NCBI GenBank assembly: GCA_026785765.1
Contig: JAJAZK010000013.1
Location: 1-5,861 of the forward strand
From: Rhodoferax sp.
GTDB lineage: Bacteria > Pseudomonadota > Gammaproteobacteria > Burkholderiales > Burkholderiaceae_C
DNA length: 5,861 bases
Reading direction: 5' to 3'
Shown piece by piece: positions 5,521 to 5,861 of the stretch (positions are counted from its first letter, which is position 1; every line of letters begins with the position of its first letter). The notes under the pieces are model-generated. The model ran no database searches. It was not told the origin of the DNA and saw only the letters and a list, made by a program, of their open reading frames with translations. A program made the translations under genes and the position numbers.

Positions 5521-5861
5521 CGCGTCTGCGTGCGTGGGTCGTTGTGACGGGTCTCGTTGGCGCGGCCTTGTTCAGCTCGGCTGCTTGGGCACAAACGTTG
5601 CCATCGCTCGGTAATCTGCCAAGCAATGTTCCAGCAAATGCCCCAGCGAGTGGCCCAGCTTCTGGGCCCTTGCCTGGCTACCTGTTGGTGGTGGGCAAGG
5701 CCACCGACCGGGTCAAGATTGGTGGCTACGCTGCGGCTTTGCCGCCCATTTATGCCAGCCACGAGGGCTATTACCTTGCCATTGGCGGGGTGGGCCGCGG
5801 GGTGACCTGGCTGGAAGGGCCGTGGCGTGACCGCTCCCTCGTACTTGCACGGTTCCCCAAC
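5517..5861 (+). CDS. Sec-exported DUF1330 domain protein (3' end outside window)
   Basis: This frame is open from GTG 5517 to the window edge: 115 complete codons with no stop. The start shares GTGA with the VOC gene's stop and has a strong GGAGG at 5505-5509, seven bases upstream. Residues 1-25 are a Sec signal (MTRLRAWVVV, hydrophobic core, AWA|Q cleavage). A Pro/Ala/Ser/Gly-rich linker (27-53, including PASGPASGP) leads into a DUF1330-like domain from GYLLVVGKATD (54-64) through YAAALPPIYASHEGYYLAIGG to the WRDRSLVLARFPN strand (103-115). DUF1330 is a small (~95 aa) dimeric alpha-beta barrel-type family of unknown function, usually without a signal peptide. The domain here is cut before its final helix, so a second repeat or other domain could follow. 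Its position implies it belongs to the same exported set. Family call fairly confident; function unknown. Confidence 0.8.
   Translation, partial: MTRLRAWVVVTGLVGAALFSSAAWAQTLPSLGNLPSNVPANAPASGPASGPLPGYLLVVGKATDRVKIGGYAAALPPIYASHEGYYLAIGGVGRGVTWLEGPWRDRSLVLARFPN

Noticed and set aside
5557..5805. Short + strand open frame near the window end
   Set aside because: The competing frame from 5517 has a strong ribosome site, signal peptide and DUF1330 domain. This one has none of these.

Overview
The window is a stretch of GC-rich Gram-negative DNA carrying six genes, all on the + strand and packed almost without gaps. It starts inside a TonB-dependent outer-membrane receptor and ends inside a DUF1330 gene. 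The receptor, the Tat and Sec export signals, the frequent GTG starts and the use of both CTG and TTG for leucine fit a proteobacterium, perhaps a sphingomonad or a comamonad-type Burkholderiales. That taxonomic guess is inference only. No tRNA, rRNA, mobile element, CRISPR array or convincing terminator is visible, and the only non-coding gap longer than a few bases is 49 nt (3418-3466).

Layout: (1) 1-986, C-terminal half of a TonB-dependent receptor. (2) 998-1942, Sec-exported protein with a CpcT/CpeT-like (chromophore-lyase family) domain and a C-terminal extension. (3) 1945-3417, Tat-exported FAD enzyme of the monoamine oxidase family. (4) 3467-4384, Tat-exported DUF1838 protein. (5) 4381-5520, Sec-exported protein with two VOC (glyoxalase/dioxygenase fold) modules. 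(6) 5517-5861+, Sec-exported DUF1330 protein, cut by the window end. Genes 2/3 are 2 nt apart, and genes 4/5 and 5/6 share GTGA stop-start overlaps, so the set reads as one operon.

The notable point is that every gene behind the receptor carries its own export signal. The plausible model is an outer-membrane receptor that imports a scarce, probably bulky or hydrophobic ligand, with a periplasmic set of enzymes and binding proteins that act on it: a flavoenzyme, two beta-rich proteins of unknown chemistry (CpcT-like and DUF1838), a VOC protein and a DUF1330 protein. The CpcT/CpeT relationship raises the possibility of a tetrapyrrole-like ligand, but the sequence does not identify the substrate. 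I do not recognise this set as a characterised pathway, and it is the best candidate here for an undescribed system.
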